Translations under genes and position numbers: made by a program
Shown here: piece by piece, positions 11,765-24,447 of the stretch
Layout of the letters: each line of letters opens with the position of its first letter
Position numbering within the stretch: the first letter of the stretch is position 1
Assembly: GCA_949775045.1 (NCBI GenBank)
Contig: OX459095.1
Span: forward strand, 33,590,564 to 33,654,563
From: Metridium senile
Lineage: Eukaryota; Cnidaria; Anthozoa; Actiniaria; Metridiidae
DNA length: 64,000 nucleotides
Direction of reading: 5' to 3'
Notes under the pieces: model-generated
The model's input: the letters and a program-made list of their open reading frames with translations, nothing else
What the model was told of the DNA's origin: nothing
The model's database searches: none

Positions 11765-12871
11765 ACATAGCATCATTGCCATCAAATATTAGAAACTAAA
11801 ACATAGTTTAATTCATTTCATTTCATCAACATTGTTCATGTTTTATGTTGTAATACATGGTACTTAGTTGTAGCTACTATTCGCTCAACCAAATCAACCA
11901 ATTTCTTGCAGTCTGCAAGTTACAACAACAATTATTTTCTATAATGTTTCTCATTATAATTTATTTCAATGTAATAAACTATAATTACATGTATTAATAT
12001 CTCTGTTTTGTTGTAAAAGAGCTTGTGTTCTCTAGGGGCATATATACTGTCCTCTTAAATAAGGGTTTGGGGTTACACTACAAAATTGTTGAGTAAATTT
12101 ACTCAGATAAGTGAGTAAATTTAAGTGCACCAAGAATTTTGAAGATGATTTTTGAAATACATTGCAAGTATGATATAGCTTGTTAGTGATTGTTGTTCTC
12201 CGGCTATAAGAGGACATAGCATGCGGAAAAAAATATAAAACTTGCCTTAAAATAGTAATTGTATTTCATAAAAGATATAAAATATTTTAGATACTGTGTG
12301 CGCTCTGATTGGCTGGCTACCATGTTTTAATACATCTATTAAACATATATTGTTTTTATAAAAGCAATATAAAAAGGCGCGTGTATCTATTGCATGTGCT
12401 ATAAACAATGCTATAATGTGCTGGGAGTTTTAGAGAAGTTGAACAGAAACATGAGGCATATTCGAGTGTTTCTTTGACTTCTCAAGTGCTCTACAGCTCC
12501 CAGCATGTATATATCACAGCATATAGACATGCATGCCATTTTATATTCCTTAAATTGAATTGTAAGAAGCCTCGAGAAGTACTCGGCTATGCCTCGTGTA
12601 CACATCATGCACACTTGTGCTTCTCTTAACTCTTACCCTGGCCTGTCTTCATACAATTCCTGCGTTGTGACATAATTATACTCTGATCCTAGTGTAATAT
12701 CATTCTTTGTTCTATTTGTTATTCGAGGGAGATTAAAGCAAAAATTAAAGCCTCCTATAATCAAGTTCAATTTCAGTATAACACACATGACGTATTAATG
12801 TATTTATTCGACGGCGGAAATATTTTGAAAGCTTTAGATCTAGAAAACATTTATTCTGATGCGATGAGCTG
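11765..12871. other. Space between the convergent Harbinger genes
   Basis: AT-rich sequence between the ends of the two convergent genes. It presumably holds both 3' UTRs. No supported gene was seen; short frames here lack family features. Confidence 0.5.
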
Positions 12872-14164
12872 CTACAGCCCACACATTTTACGTTGCCATG
12901 GCACGTCTCCCTCATCATTGAACCATCTTGTAAATTCCTGACGCATTTCTCTAGCTGTATGGGCATAGTTGTGAGACAAAGCTGGCTGTAATGGTAATAA
13001 TGATTCTGATGGAACATCCTCCCTCCAAGAACCTGGAATTAGTTCACCTGTGTTTGGATCTTCTCTGTCGATCAGGGTGGGGGGACAATAGACATTCCAG
13101 CTTACTTTATCATTCCTCAACCAGTTGTGTAGGGTAAATGCAGCCATAGTTATCTGTTGCACCTTTTCAGGGCTCAAGAGAAACGGTGTTCTGAAACAGC
13201 GCCATCTATTTCCAAAGATCCCTAAAATATTTTCAGATATTCGTCTTCCTCTGGAAATACGGTAGTTGGCAATCCTTTCCTCGATTGTAAGGTTCTTGCG
13301 TGGGAAGGGCTTCAGCATATAATTCGATAATGGAAAGGCTTCATCTCCTGTTAGAACAAAAGGAACTGGCTTGGTACTGTCTGGCAATTGGCGTAGAGGT
13401 GGTATATTCAAAGGATTATCTGAGCTGTCTAGTGCTTTCTTAAGAGAACAACGTCCCCAGGCGTGGCCATCAGGATTTCGACCATTTGTTCCCACGTCTA
13501 CAAAAAGACACTCGTAGTCTGGTCCAGACACAACCAATGCTATTATACTTTCATTTCCTTTGTAATCATGAAAGTGAGAACCGGCATGTGCAGGCTTTTG
13601 TATGAGAATCCTTTTGCCATCGATTGCTCCTATGTTGTTGGGAATGTTCCACTTTGAGTAAAACAGCTCTGCAATCTCATGCCACTTCAAATGCTCACTT
13701 CCCAAAACATGGTAAATAGCAGCACAGACCTCCATAACTATTTGCGATATAGTACTCTGTCCAATCCGAAACTGGAAGGAAAGTGACTGGAAGGTTTCAC
13801 CTGTTGCTAAGAACCTAATTGCAAGAGCCAGTCTTTCGCTTGGTTCAATAGACTTTCTCATGCATGTTTCTTCTTTAGTTATGAATGGTCCGATGGCTTG
13901 TACCAGGGCCACAAACTTTTCGTGTGGCATTCTCATATATTGACCAAAGCCAAGGGTATCTTCAATAGCTAACTCTCTAAATATCGTGTAATATGCTCCT
14001 CGTTCTTCACGTCGTAATATCCATTGGCGAGTCCAAACTCGTCGTTCGACCGTGGAAGGTGGATGCTCGTCAGCCAGCATCATCAAAAGCACAATCAGTT
14101 TTCTCTTTTTGTTAGAATTATCATTTTCTGACCACGATAGTTCTCCGTCATTAGTGTCCTCCAT
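12872..14164 (-). CDS. PIF/Harbinger transposase (DDE, 430 aa)
   Basis: A single uninterrupted frame of 430 residues, about the usual size for the family. Visible parts: a helix-turn-helix near residues 125-143 (FQSLSFQFRIGQSTISQIV), then the DDE_Tnp_4-type catalytic core with D182 in GAIDGKR, D223 in FVDVG, D274 in GDEAF and E311 in the R-x-x-S-E-N block followed by LGIFGNRWR. Such transposases cut DNA at TIR ends and insert at 3-bp TWA sites, matching the TAA duplication here. It is convergent with the MADF gene, and its start codon lies at the inner edge of the right TIR region. No damage seen, so it may be active if the partner protein is supplied. Confidence 0.95.
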   Translation of the reverse strand: MEDTNDGELSWSENDNSNKKRKLIVLLMMLADEHPPSTVERRVWTRQWILRREERGAYYTIFRELAIEDTLGFGQYMRMPHEKFVALVQAIGPFITKEETCMRKSIEPSERLALAIRFLATGETFQSLSFQFRIGQSTISQIVMEVCAAIYHVLGSEHLKWHEIAELFYSKWNIPNNIGAIDGKRILIQKPAHAGSHFHDYKGNESIIALVVSGPDYECLFVDVGTNGRNPDGHAWGRCSLKKALDSSDNPLNIPPLRQLPDSTKPVPFVLTGDEAFPLSNYMLKPFPRKNLTIEERIANYRISRGRRISENILGIFGNRWRCFRTPFLLSPEKVQQITMAAFTLHNWLRNDKVSWNVYCPPTLIDREDPNTGELIPGSWREDVPSESLLPLQPALSHNYAHTAREMRQEFTRWFNDEGDVPWQRKMCGL

Positions 14165-14409
14165 CTTTGATTTTAGCTACTCAGAGCCCAAAGGATTGTG
14201 GTCGTTGTTTGTGATTGGTTTTTGTATTATTCTGTTGCATGCACGTGTTTCGTAGTTGTGCACACGAGGGGACACAGCGCAATCGTTAAATTTGTCGCTG
14301 CAACGTGCCCCAAAAAGTTCAACCAGTTGAACTTCATGGGACGTGTCCAGGGGACAACATGTCTGCAAAACCCGTGCTTCACGGCTTTGAACACGATAGT
14401 ACAGATGGA

Positions 14410-14885
14410 TGATTTTGTCGCTGTTACATGTTCCTGGGACACGTCCCCGCTATATTTTCCTGAGTATGTACATGATCTGATTTTGTTGCTGCTACATGTC
14501 CCTGCTAATTGCCCTCGCTACACGTCCCCTCGTGTGTGCATGTTTTAATTGTATTGCTGTTCCATGTCCCTGGGACACGTCCCCGCTTCTTTTATCTGAG
14601 TGTGTACATGCTGTGATTTTGTTGCTGCTACATGTCCTTGACACACGTTCCCGCTTCATTTTCGTAAGTGTGTGCATGTTGTGGTTTTGTTGCAGCTACA
14701 TGTCCCTGACACAGGTCTCCGCTACATTTTCGTAAGTGTGTGCATGTTGTTATTATGTTGCTGCTACGTGTCTCCGCTACATGTCCCCGCTACACCTCCA
14801 CTTGTGTGTACAGAACGTGATTTTGTCGCTGCTACATGTTTCTGGGACATGTCCCTCCTACATCACCCCTAGTGTATCACGACCT
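14410..14885. repeat. Harbinger right terminal inverted repeat
   Basis: Mirror copy of 8818-9293, ending ...CTAGTGTATCACGACCT, followed by the TAA duplication and the resumed A2 spacer. Confidence 0.93.
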
Positions 14886-16343
14886 TAAGGGTTAGTTTTG
14901 GGCTTAACCCGGGCTTTCAGAAAAAACTGACATAGGGTTGACCTATGAGCACTAAGACACTACTGTAGTAGATTCCTGTACAAATCTTATTTTTCTAAGT
15001 GATCCAATACTAAAACTGTAAAGGCTTATAACTTTGCGAATATTGAACTGATTAAGACGTCGAAGGTACCAGTGCACGCCGGGGGATGAGATCTTTAAAA
15101 TGAGGTATGGTGACCTCGGCCCAGTCCTTGCTCATTTTTGGACACTTTGGAAAAAAACCCGATTTTTCAAAAAGTCAACAAAACTTTTTAAGTGCTCATA
15201 TTTCCTCAGGGGTTCGCACTAGAACGTTGTAAATTTCACAAAAGTTGCGTATAATGACCTTGTATGTGTCATAAAGTTTTGGAGAGTGAGGCTCAAAACT
15301 TAACGTTTTTATTCAAATTTGTATGGTTTTTTTGGCACGTTTTTCCAGAGTCTCTCAAAAATTCCAGTTCTAATAGTTTCCATATATTATTGCATGGATG
15401 TATCGACCAATACAAGGGCTTCATTGCGTACATACATTTGTATCACGAATTACGTCACTTTGAGGTTTTCCGTAGTAAATTTCTAAAGTGAATTGACTTT
15501 TTGGTTTTCGACAAGGCAAAAATTACAATTTTCAAAACACTACTCCTCCTCCAGTTTTCAACAGATCGTGTTCAAACTTCAATATGTTGTAGCCCTTTGT
15601 CCCAGGCACATGTAGTTTGCATCTCATGAATCAATTATGAATTCCTAATGAGTTATGAGTTTTTGAAATTTTGCACTTTTCGACCAATAGAAAATCAGGG
15701 TTTTAATTTATGCATGTAATTTTTTGGGGCGTGGCAAAATTAATTATGAGTGACATTTTCTGAAAGTTTGGTGTCATATTACCAACTATTTGCTCGGTTA
15801 CGATTTTTTGAGTGGTATTCATGAAAGTTCAAAAGAACAGCCCCTAATATATGCATGACGTTTCAACCCGAATTAAGGTCCCCAACCTTAAATCACAAGA
15901 TCCGCTCTATATCTCCACGTTAAAGCCCAAATTAAGTTAATTGAGCAAATCTTCAGTTTAAAATTAATTTTTTTAAAAAATTTTCTAAAATGTAAAAAAC
16001 TCATTAAAATTCCAACCAATCACCATGCAACTTTTTGTGACAAAAGACCTAATGTAGGGCACCAACATACGTCAATATCACGTGTAGACGGTGAATACCT
16101 ACGAAGATATGCACGTGCAAACATGCGAGTGTTTTCGAAAAAAAATCTTTAAGTTAAATGTCCTTAAATTGGTCCTATGACCTTGACCTTCAAAAAACGT
16201 GATCGCTTGTGCACACGTGACATCTTAAAAAAAAATTCCAAAAAATGCATAATTTCCCTAGATAATTTTTTTTTTTGAAAAATTCATAAAACAAAGGCCT
16301 TTTGACCTTTGACCTCCAATCTTTTTTTGTGAGCCCATGGTTG

Positions 16344-16587
16344 ACGAGTTACGCATTTTGATCAGTCAACTTTGGTGCTCTGTTGCTTGGCAACCAAGAC
16401 GAATTGATTGACGAAAGTCGGGCCTCGCATAGATGTGTCCATGCACTATACACCTAGCTTAGTTGTCTGCGGGTCAGGTGTATAGTGCATGGACACATCT
16501 ATGAGAGGCCCGACTTTCGTCAATCAATTCGTCTTGGTTGCCAAGCAACAAAGCACCAAAGTTGACTAGAAAAAATGCGTAACTCCT
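16344..16587. repeat. Large inverted repeat in the A2 spacer
   Basis: Arms of about 92 bp (16364-16455 and 16476-16567), nearly perfect complements, contain ggtgctctgttgcttggcaa and gatgtgtccatgcactatac around a 20-bp loop; weaker pairing extends outward. In A3 the corresponding phrase occurs twice as direct repeats (27317 and 27641), and the segment after the A2 palindrome lies in the opposite orientation in A3. Confidence 0.85.
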
Positions 16588-16796
16588 CGGCTATTGGCTC
16601 AAACTCAATCGCGATACGTGTAGCACACGTGGGGGGATGTCAGCTATGACGTCAGCAAAAAAAAACGTGAATTCCTTCAAACGGGGAGGAGTTATAAATT
16701 TTTTAAACTTTTGGAAGAGAGCGGACTGGGTCGAGGTCAAAAATATTTTTAAGTGACACCCTACTTTTTCCAGATTTCAAACAGCAATAACTTACA

Positions 16797-16834
16797 GTTA
16801 GAGTTAGGTTTAGGGTTAGGTTTAGGGTTAGATA
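16797..16834. repeat. Interstitial telomere-like tract, G-rich on +
   Basis: A degenerate TTAGGG/TTTAGGG tract (ggtttagggttaggttta). Its orientation is opposite to the inter-element telomeric junctions and to the equivalent tract in A3, consistent with a local inversion. Confidence 0.8.
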
Positions 16835-18066
16835 CAGACCCTGTACCTAATTAAAACACCATCAACCACACATGTGGGATCATTTGCGCAGTTTCCTTAC
16901 GATTAAGCGGGGTTCTGAGCATGCGCAGCACACATTTTCACCTAAAATTATAGTGTTTTTTACCTCATATTAACCCCACTAATATTTCATAAAACATAGC
17001 CATTTAACCTTGAGGTTTTTTTTGTTTCGTTAGGCGGGACTTTCAAAGTCCCAAGGTAATGGATATGGAATTGAAGCGATGGCTTCAACCAGCAGAAAAG
17101 AAAAGTACTTTACAAATCAGGGAGGTGGACTGACCTGCAGACAACTAAGCTAGATACAGACCTTGTACCTAATTAAAACACCATCAACCACACATGTGGG
17201 ATCATTTGCGCAGTTTCCTTACGATAAAGCGGGGTTCTGAGCATGCGCAGCACACATTTTCACCTAAAAAATTTAAAAGTTGAACAAGGCACTTCCGGTT
17301 GGTCAAGCTGAAATTTTTACGTAAAGTCTAAAAACGCCTATAAAAAATTCCACATTTGGCCAATCGTTTTTAAACTCTGTCAAATGATGTACCAGCATAT
17401 GTTGCAATTTCTATCAATGTTTTGAATAATTGGAAATGAATGCGAATATTTTTCAGATTTTTGAATAATAAAAATCAAAACATTTGTCAGATGTTTCAGT
17501 TAACACTTTTGGAGTTGTAAAGGCTACATTGTAAAGACCTTTCTCATTGCAACAAGTGTGCAGAGTATTCAACTGTTAAAACAAAAAGCCTTTGTTTTAC
17601 GATTTTTTCAATTTCGTTAAAATTTAGTAATAAAAAATTCATAATTTATTCAGGTTTGTTTCAATAGCTTTTTCCTTGCAACATCAAGTGCAGGGGGATG
17701 CTAGGTATTTTTAAAAAAGGTTTCAAAGAGATCGAGCCAATATTTGTACAAAAATGGAGAATAAGTACTTTTTTTCATTTGGGCTTCCTTTGTTCACAGC
17801 ACGTGGTCGAGTTGACACCATTTTTGTTTACTTATTAAGACTCGTTTATTTCTCCTTTCAAAAAGCTTCTCGCGTAAAAAAAACTAGTCAGTAGTCAAGG
17901 TAAGTGATCAGTGCTTCATGTCAATCATGTTGCTAGGGGCACGCCCTTTTAGATGACGTCATTAACCGGAAGTTGTAACTGAACACCATTTTTTCGATCT
18001 TTTTTCTTATAATTCTTCGCAAAGGCATAACATACACTTCTTTAAACTGTTTTTACAGTTTCAGTG

Positions 18067-18301
18067 GTGAGTACAGATTATGTTAATCACGTTAATCACG
18101 TGGTTGAAATTTCACTTCCGGTAGAAATGTGTTTTTTAAACGTTTTTACTAAAACTTGCCTTAAAAAATTCTAAATATCTCGGATACTTTTCATTCTTAT
18201 AAAATAGTTAACCCTGGTCATTGTCAAGGTACTGTATAAAGTACACAAAGTTTGCATGAAATGTCGGTCGTAAAATAATTTTTTAATACCTTGGTTTTCA
18301 G
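18067..18301 (+). other. 5' UTR intron of the A2 gene
   Basis: Donor gtgagtacag and acceptor ggttttcag. Homologous introns are at 28753-28990 (A3, donor gtaagtacag) and 57425-57664 (A4); A1 has none. Confidence 0.65.
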
Positions 18302-18305
18302 AACC

Positions 18306-21300
18306 ATGGCGTTTTTCAATTTTGATCAACATTATACCCAAAGAGAGCTGTACGACTGGGTCGTCACGGAAATGCCAGTGGCACGAGAGATGGGAATGGC
18401 CAACCTAACAAAATTTCTGGACCTATTTCAAAAATCCATGAATAAAGCAAATCAAGACCAGGGACGGGCAATGTGGATACCCTCCGTGCCCACGGCAGAA
18501 AACATACAAAAGGTGAAAGGGCGCATGAAGAACTTTAGCAAAAAGGTGCTGCATAAGACAACAGACATAGAAGGCGAAGACACGACTGACATCCCATTTA
18601 CTGGACACGCTGGGAAATGCCCAGAGTGTCATATCCATAAATCGCATCTCAAAGCCCACCTGTTGAGCCACAAACACCAGTGGACACAGCAACAATACAA
18701 CGATTGGAGGGACAGCGCTGATAAGCCATTGGCCTCATATAGGCAAGAAAAGACCTGTCACCACGTCACCCCTCAGGGGAAGAAGTACCTGGCGTGGTGA
18801 CAGGCTTGACATGCACCTCAAGAGAAGTCATCAGTTGAAAAAAGAAGACACACAGTACCTAAACTTGATGAAGAAAGCAGCAACACCGAGGGCTACAGCG
18901 ACTGCTACTACCACCACCACTACCGCAACAACAACAACAACAAGAAAGACCAAACAAACACGCAGACGACAAAGACGACGTAGTGCATCACCAGAGAGTG
19001 ATGCACCTTTGATCGAGTTGCTCTTGAGGCCAGCCAAAACCAAACCCAAGAGAAAGGTCTCCTTCAGCTGCGACGAATCCGACGGCGTAGTGTCTACAAG
19101 TAAAAGAATCAAGAAAAATTACTTTTCGGACGAGTCGTCGAGCCAGGACGAGGAACCAACAAGAAAGAAGACAGAAAAACAAAAAGAAAAAGAACCAGCT
19201 ACAACTACAACAAGCAAGAATACAGAAAAACAAAAAGAAAAAGAACCAGCTAAAACTACAACAAGCAAGAATACAGAAAAACAAAAACAAAAAGAACCAG
19301 CTAAAACTACAAGCAAGAATACAGAAAAACAAAAAGAAAAAGAACCAGCTAAAACTACAACAAGCAAGAATACAGAAAAACAAAAAGAAAAAGAACCAGC
19401 TAAAACTACAAGCAAGAATACAGAAGAAGAACCAGAAGAAGAACCAGAAGCAACTACATTAGCAGCAGCAACTACATTAACAACAGCAACTACAACAAGC
19501 AAGACAGCAGTAAAAGACCAGAAAGAAAAAGATGATGATGATGATGATGAAGAAGAAGAAGAAGACTGGGATAGTGATGAAGAAGAAGAAGAAGAGGAAG
19601 AAGAAGGAAACACTATTGACAAGAACGACAGAGGAGAGTTCGGGCCCGGCTTCAATGCAAGAAATACAATAGAAGTTCTCATGAAGGGGTTCAATCACCA
19701 TCTTAGTACTCCCGATGGGGGCATGAAGGAGGGAAAACATATTAAACACACCTGCTCCCAGGTAAGATGTCATGAGAGTAGATATTATTCTGTAAAAGAA
19801 ACTTCGTATAACATGTTCTCATTTTTAATAGATCAAAGCTGTGTACGAAGCAATGGGCAGCCCTGACGCGGCCGAAATCTTCTTCAACAAAGACACAATG
19901 TACCAGACGTTCTTCGTGGAAAAGTTAAAGACCGTCACTTGTAACACAATGTACGTGTACATCTATAGCATCAGGGACTTTGCCACCTATGTGCTAAACA
20001 ACAGCTCCCCCAACCAGACACTGAAAGAGAAGATAAACCAACTGCTTCAAAGTATACAGGGGTGGCGGGAATCACTAAAAAAGACAAGGAACGTAGAAGT
20101 GGCAGATAGGAAATGGAGAGAGCGCAACGATTTGGTGACCCCAGAGGACGTGCAGGCCATGAAGGCCTCTCGACACGCGGCTTACTGTAGCAGAGTCATA
20201 TTGGAAAGGCCCATCACCTTGGAGGAGGCACTCGACGCGAGAAACTACCTGATGTTTCTAATCACAGCACAGAACGCGAACAGGTATTTACGTTATTGTT
20301 AACTTCAAAAGTCTCTTTGAAAAATGTGATAATAAAGTATGTATGTATCTATGTTAACAGGGCCGGACTCCTTGCTATGATGACGCTAGACGACGTGCGA
20401 CGAGCCGAAAGGCTTCCCGATTCAAGAGTAATTCACGTAGCGGATCACAAGACCGTCTCCACGTATGGAGGTAAGTTTCGTAGTTAAATTGCTGTTGATG
20501 TTCTGCATCTAAGACATTTATATTTTGTATTCTTAGGTGCATTAATAAACGTCACCGAGGGTCTATATTAACAGATCTGGAGCTACATTCGTGGGACTCG
20601 AGACTATCTACTTAGCCCTCCCGCAGACCCAAAAGACAAACTCTTTGTGACGAAAAACGGAACTGTGGTGAAGAACTCATCAATACATCATGGCCTAAAA
20701 CAGTTTGCCCAAAAGACCCTCGTCTTGGACGACAACAAGACCGCGCGCTTTTGTAATACTCTTGTGCGCAAGAGCACGGTCACGAACACCCGCCAAGAGT
20801 CACAGCAAGAGAGATGGGCTTGCCACACTCATGGCACACTCTCTGAGTACGGCAGATCGTTTTTACGATCTGCCGAACCAGATTGCTAAAGCTGCCTGTG
20901 GACATGAGATGGTAAGGAACCTCTTCGCGACGCCCACGAAGAAAGACCAGAAGAAGGAAGAGAAGGACACAACATCAACATCAACTGCGACAACAAGAAC
21001 GAATGATAATAAGGACGTGGACCCCCCGAAAGAAACAAAGGAAGCGACGGAAAAAACTGACATACACACAACATCAACATCAACATCAACTGCGACAACA
21101 GGAACGAAGGATAATAAGGACGTGGACTCACAGAATGTAACCAAGGAAGTGAAGGAAAGAACAAAAGATACTGAAGAAGACAGACAATCAACAAGCACTA
21201 CAAATACTATACCTCCAAGCCCTCAACCCAAAAGAACCATCAAGACCCTGGTGACTAGAAAGCACTGGTCCAAGCAGGATGAGGACATTATCTGCCAGGA

Positions 21301-21463
21301 AGCCTCAGCAATAATAACAGGAAACATCAAAGCAACAAGAATCAACATATTCTCCACCATCCAAAACAGAGGGGCCCTTCGAAGGATCGCCAGGCGCGAG
21401 ACGGAGGAGCGACTGTTTGAAAAGATCAAAACCCTGCACAAAGTCCACCAGAAAAAGCTGTAG
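18306..21463 (+). pseudogene. Broken tyrosine recombinase of element A2
   Basis: Same four-exon layout as A1 (18306-19761, 19832-20283, 20361-20470, 20537-21463), with exons 2 and 3 of exactly the same length as in A1. Three lesions: a frameshift near 18785-18800 that destroys zinc finger 2 and ends the first frame at 18798-18800; a TAA at 20569-20571 early in exon 4, where A1 has Ser; and a frameshift near 20810 between the catalytic Arg and the H..Y box. Catalytic NANRAG, HKT, LVRKS and LMAHSLSTADRFY are otherwise recognisable. The linker has four to five repeats of a KNTEKQKEKEPAKTT unit (about 19190-19425). Introns are nearly identical to those of A1, A3 and A4 although the exons are well diverged. 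Confidence 0.88.
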
Positions 21464-22590
21464 TATATTGTATATATAGATATAATATTTATTTACTAAC
21501 ATCGTTTAACATATAGCCTGTACATATAAGTTAATATTAATCTCTAACCCTTTATATAACGTAATTTCATTTAATCAGTTAATATTTAGATCGTAAAGCA
21601 TCGAAGTTAATATTTATTTCTAATCTTTTAAAGTATAACCTGTACATATAACCTAATCTTTAATTCTAATCGTTGAAATATAACCTGTACATATAAGTTA
21701 ATATTTATCCAACATAATCTGTACAAATAAGTTGAAATTATACATGTATTTAACCAAATGATTCTAAATTAATGTAAATAAAAAATTCCACAATTGACAA
21801 AACTTGTTGATACTTCTACCATGCATTCTACGGGTTCTAACCTACATTTTATATGGGGAGGGTCAAAGGTCAAAACCTCAATCCAGAGCAACCACATGCC
21901 GTTAAAAAAACTTTTTTCATTAATTTATATCTTGCCTTTGAATAACACGATTCACTCCGTTTTTTGTCACGTGATAGCCCACAACCTCCTTCAAATGATA
22001 CAATTGAGTTTAAACCAATCCCGAGGAAGTTAGAAAAAAACGGTCGCGGCCCCCTTAATTTATGCATAAAAAGTAGCTCTACATTGCTACCCAGTACCTC
22101 ACGACCAACATTTTCAAAAATTCATAACTTCGCTTCCAATTGACCGATTGACTTGGTTTTGATGTCAGGTGATAGCTGACATCCTCCCACGCGTGCCACA
22201 CCCATACCGATTGAGTTTGGACCAATCCGGGGGGAGTTATGATTTTTTGAAAAAATTCACAAATGAGGTCGCAGCTCCCTTAATTTATGCAAATTAGCCA
22301 ATTTTGTTTTTGCGTCGTGTTCCTGACGTCACGGGTCATCTGACCAATCTTTCGACATCTCCATCGGACCTTCGTCTATACTCGTGAGAACTAAAAACTG
22401 ATAACTCCCCCCTCATTGGACCGATTTCCCTCAGACTTTGCCATGTGATACCTGTTGACGTCCTCTACATTTTATATGGGGAGGGTCAAGGGTCAAAACC
22501 TCAATCCCACGTAATGCCATGTCAGTGAATAAAAATATGGACAACATCAAAAAACTTCAAAAATTCATATCTCCCCGAATTATGTGCAGA
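21464..22590 (+). repeat. A2 3' UTR and tandem repeats
   Basis: Follows the A1 pattern: the ctgtacatataagttaatat phrases, a conserved gtaaataaaaaattcc polyadenylation region near 21775, then about four copies of the 150-bp ttcatatctcccc unit. No gene recognised. Confidence 0.75.
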
Positions 22591-22762
22591 CAAAAAATAC
22601 GCACAACGGAGGATGTGCAGTGTGCATGCACAGACGGCGGATGTGCATGCACAAATGACTGTGCATGACTGATTAACCCTAGGGTGAAAAAAACAGTCAT
22701 TTGTGCATGCACAAATGACGTTTTGTGCAGAATGTGCGTCTGCACAGATTGCGTAACTCTAG
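22591..22762. repeat. Palindromic right end of element A2
   Basis: Repeated gatgtgcatgcacaaatgac-type palindromes surround a taaccctagggtgaaa core, ending ctgcacagattgcgtaactctag. The complement of the last 39 bp resembles the A2 left end. A3 has the same layout but with a different core word. Confidence 0.75.
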
Positions 22763-22768
22763 CCCTAA
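22763..22768. repeat. Single CCCTAA at the A2/D1 junction
   Basis: Exactly one CCCTAA lies between the A2 right end (ctag) and TTAGAACATGG of D1. Confidence 0.7.
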
Positions 22769-22791
22769 TTAGAACATGGACCCAGTTTGTC

Positions 22792-23913
22792 AGGAACCCA
22801 TGTTTTTATGTTTAGTGTATGTTTTTATTGGTTTTTGTTTGTGTTATGGTATTAGTTAACTAACATTTAGTTTTTGTGAGAATCTGGAGGTCTGAGAGCG
22901 AATATTCGCCGATTTGGAAAAAAAAAGGTCCCAACTTCGGCCCCAGTGGTCCGATCGCCTCCAAATTCACTAACCTGGTAAAACAGATGTTAAATCACAC
23001 TAACCTCGCGTTTAGTGTTGATTGGAGCGATCTCCAGGGTTACCAGGGTTAGACCAAAAAGTCCAGTATATGGGTCCTATACAAGTGAGAATTTGAAAAA
23101 GACTCAAATTTTGAAAAGTCAACTTTGTTGATTCTTGTCTAAACGCTTAGTGTTTGGTATGGTTGTCTCCATTGGGTCGCCAGGAACACAATGGTGTTAT
23201 TGGTATGTAAATCGAGGCGCATGCGCAGAAGTTATGACCGATTTTGTAGGTCCCACTTTGTCAGAACAGCTAGGGTATGCTTTTTGACTTCTTTACTATC
23301 CTGCCGAAATGATTCTTTTAAGTATTTTGTAGTCAGTTAATCATGCTCTACACGTTCGTCTTGAAATTTTGGAGTTTTGATGAAATTAGCTAGTTACCAG
23401 TACCTCACGGTTGCTGAAAAAGTGGGACTTTGTCCAAATATTCATTTTGCTCTCAAAAATTCAGGAAAATAGCTAGAGTGATGTAACGTTGTCAACTAGT
23501 AGGTCTTTGGATGGTGTTTGTAATCATGGTAAAAAAATTTTAAAAATTTTTTTCAGGGGGGGACATATTTGCTAAAATTCAAAAATCACAAAATGTAGTA
23601 TAACTTTTTTTGCAATTATTGTGATATCTTTGAAATGTAGTGGGTATATGTATCTTGTAATATACTATCATATTGCAAAGTTTCACGATAAACGGGAATG
23701 TTTTCTGAGAGATATAATTTTTTTTGTGAATTCACTTTGAAAATTGTTTCCATGACAACCATTGTCTTGGTAACCAAAAAACTTATATCAAAACAAACAT
23801 TAGATGCTCTTGTTTAACATCTATGAAAACGCCGTAGATTTGCTCTTTTGCAAATGCTTGTTATTTCATTTTTCGTTTTCTTTTTTCTGCGCATGCGCAC
23901 TATTGATTGCGCA
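22792..23913 (+). promoter_or_regulatory. D1 5' flank with an NRF-1-like palindrome
   Basis: Mostly non-coding. From about 23290 it aligns with D2 from 61438. It ends with tgcgcatgcgca at 23888-23899, 15 bp before the candidate start codon; this 12-mer matches the animal NRF-1 promoter consensus. No protein gene seen. Confidence 0.5.
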
Positions 23914-24415
23914 ATGGCAAATGATGACGTATTTTTGAAGTTTTTGCATACGGTAATCAAGAACTTTCTGACCCGCACAGGGGTACAATTGGATAAACCC
24001 TTCATGTGTACTTCCGTGCGAAAGGTTAGTTCTAATTGTCACATAGCCTAACCCTTGGGCCCATTCACGTACTACTTGCTAGGTTTGGTTTAGCTAAAAC
24101 ATTGTTTGTGTGTCTTAGATGTGGACGACAATATTCCAGGAAGAGGGTGCGTCGGAGAGTGAACTTCAAGACCTGGCAACCCTAATGAAGCATTCTCAAA
24201 AAACCCAGTCAAGCTGGTACGATTTTAGTAGTAAAAGTTCCAAAGCCAAGAGAGCCTGCCTTTCGATATCGTCCAAACTGAAAGTGAGTGCATTAGTTTA
24301 ATTTACCATTTCCGGGCGTATATGATGTACTTACATCTATGCTGCCCTTCTATATTATACAGGATGCAACAATTAAACACAGTGAAGGGGTACCACCACT
24401 ACTACCACCACCACC

Positions 24416-24447
<32 letters not shown>

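Larger units (their letters stand above)
8818..14885. mobile_element. Complete PIF/Harbinger DNA transposon
   Basis: Near-identical inverted ends (8818-9293 and 14410-14885; position x pairs with 23703 minus x) start AGGTCGTGATACACTAGGGG and are flanked by a TAA duplication (8815-8817, 14886-14888), the expected 3-bp Harbinger target. It carries two convergent genes, a DDE transposase on - and a MADF-domain partner on +. It sits in the A2 spacer; the uninterrupted equivalent is at about 25607-25640 in A3. High TIR identity suggests recent insertion. Confidence 0.95.
14889..18066 (+). other. A2 5' spacer and leader
   Basis: Non-coding sequence alignable with 25640-28752 (A3) and partly 56600-57424 (A4). 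The block at 17300-17460 is about 94% identical to 27985-28170 by eye. It holds repeated ttcataactcctc-type phrases, a large inverted repeat, an interstitial telomere-like tract and, at its end, the first non-coding exon. No protein gene was recognised. Confidence 0.7.
8523..22762 (+). mobile_element. YR element A2 (split by a Harbinger)
   Basis: The unit is bounded by CCCTAA repeats on both sides. Its ends form an imperfect inverted repeat: left ctacagttat..., complement of the right ctagagttac..., both followed inward by tgtgca and cacat blocks. Removing the 6,068-bp Harbinger and its 3-bp target duplication leaves about 8.2 kb, close to A3 (8.4 kb). Order: left TIR, ~3.5 kb spacer, leader with intron, recombinase pseudogene, 3' repeats, palindromic right end. 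Confidence 0.82.
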
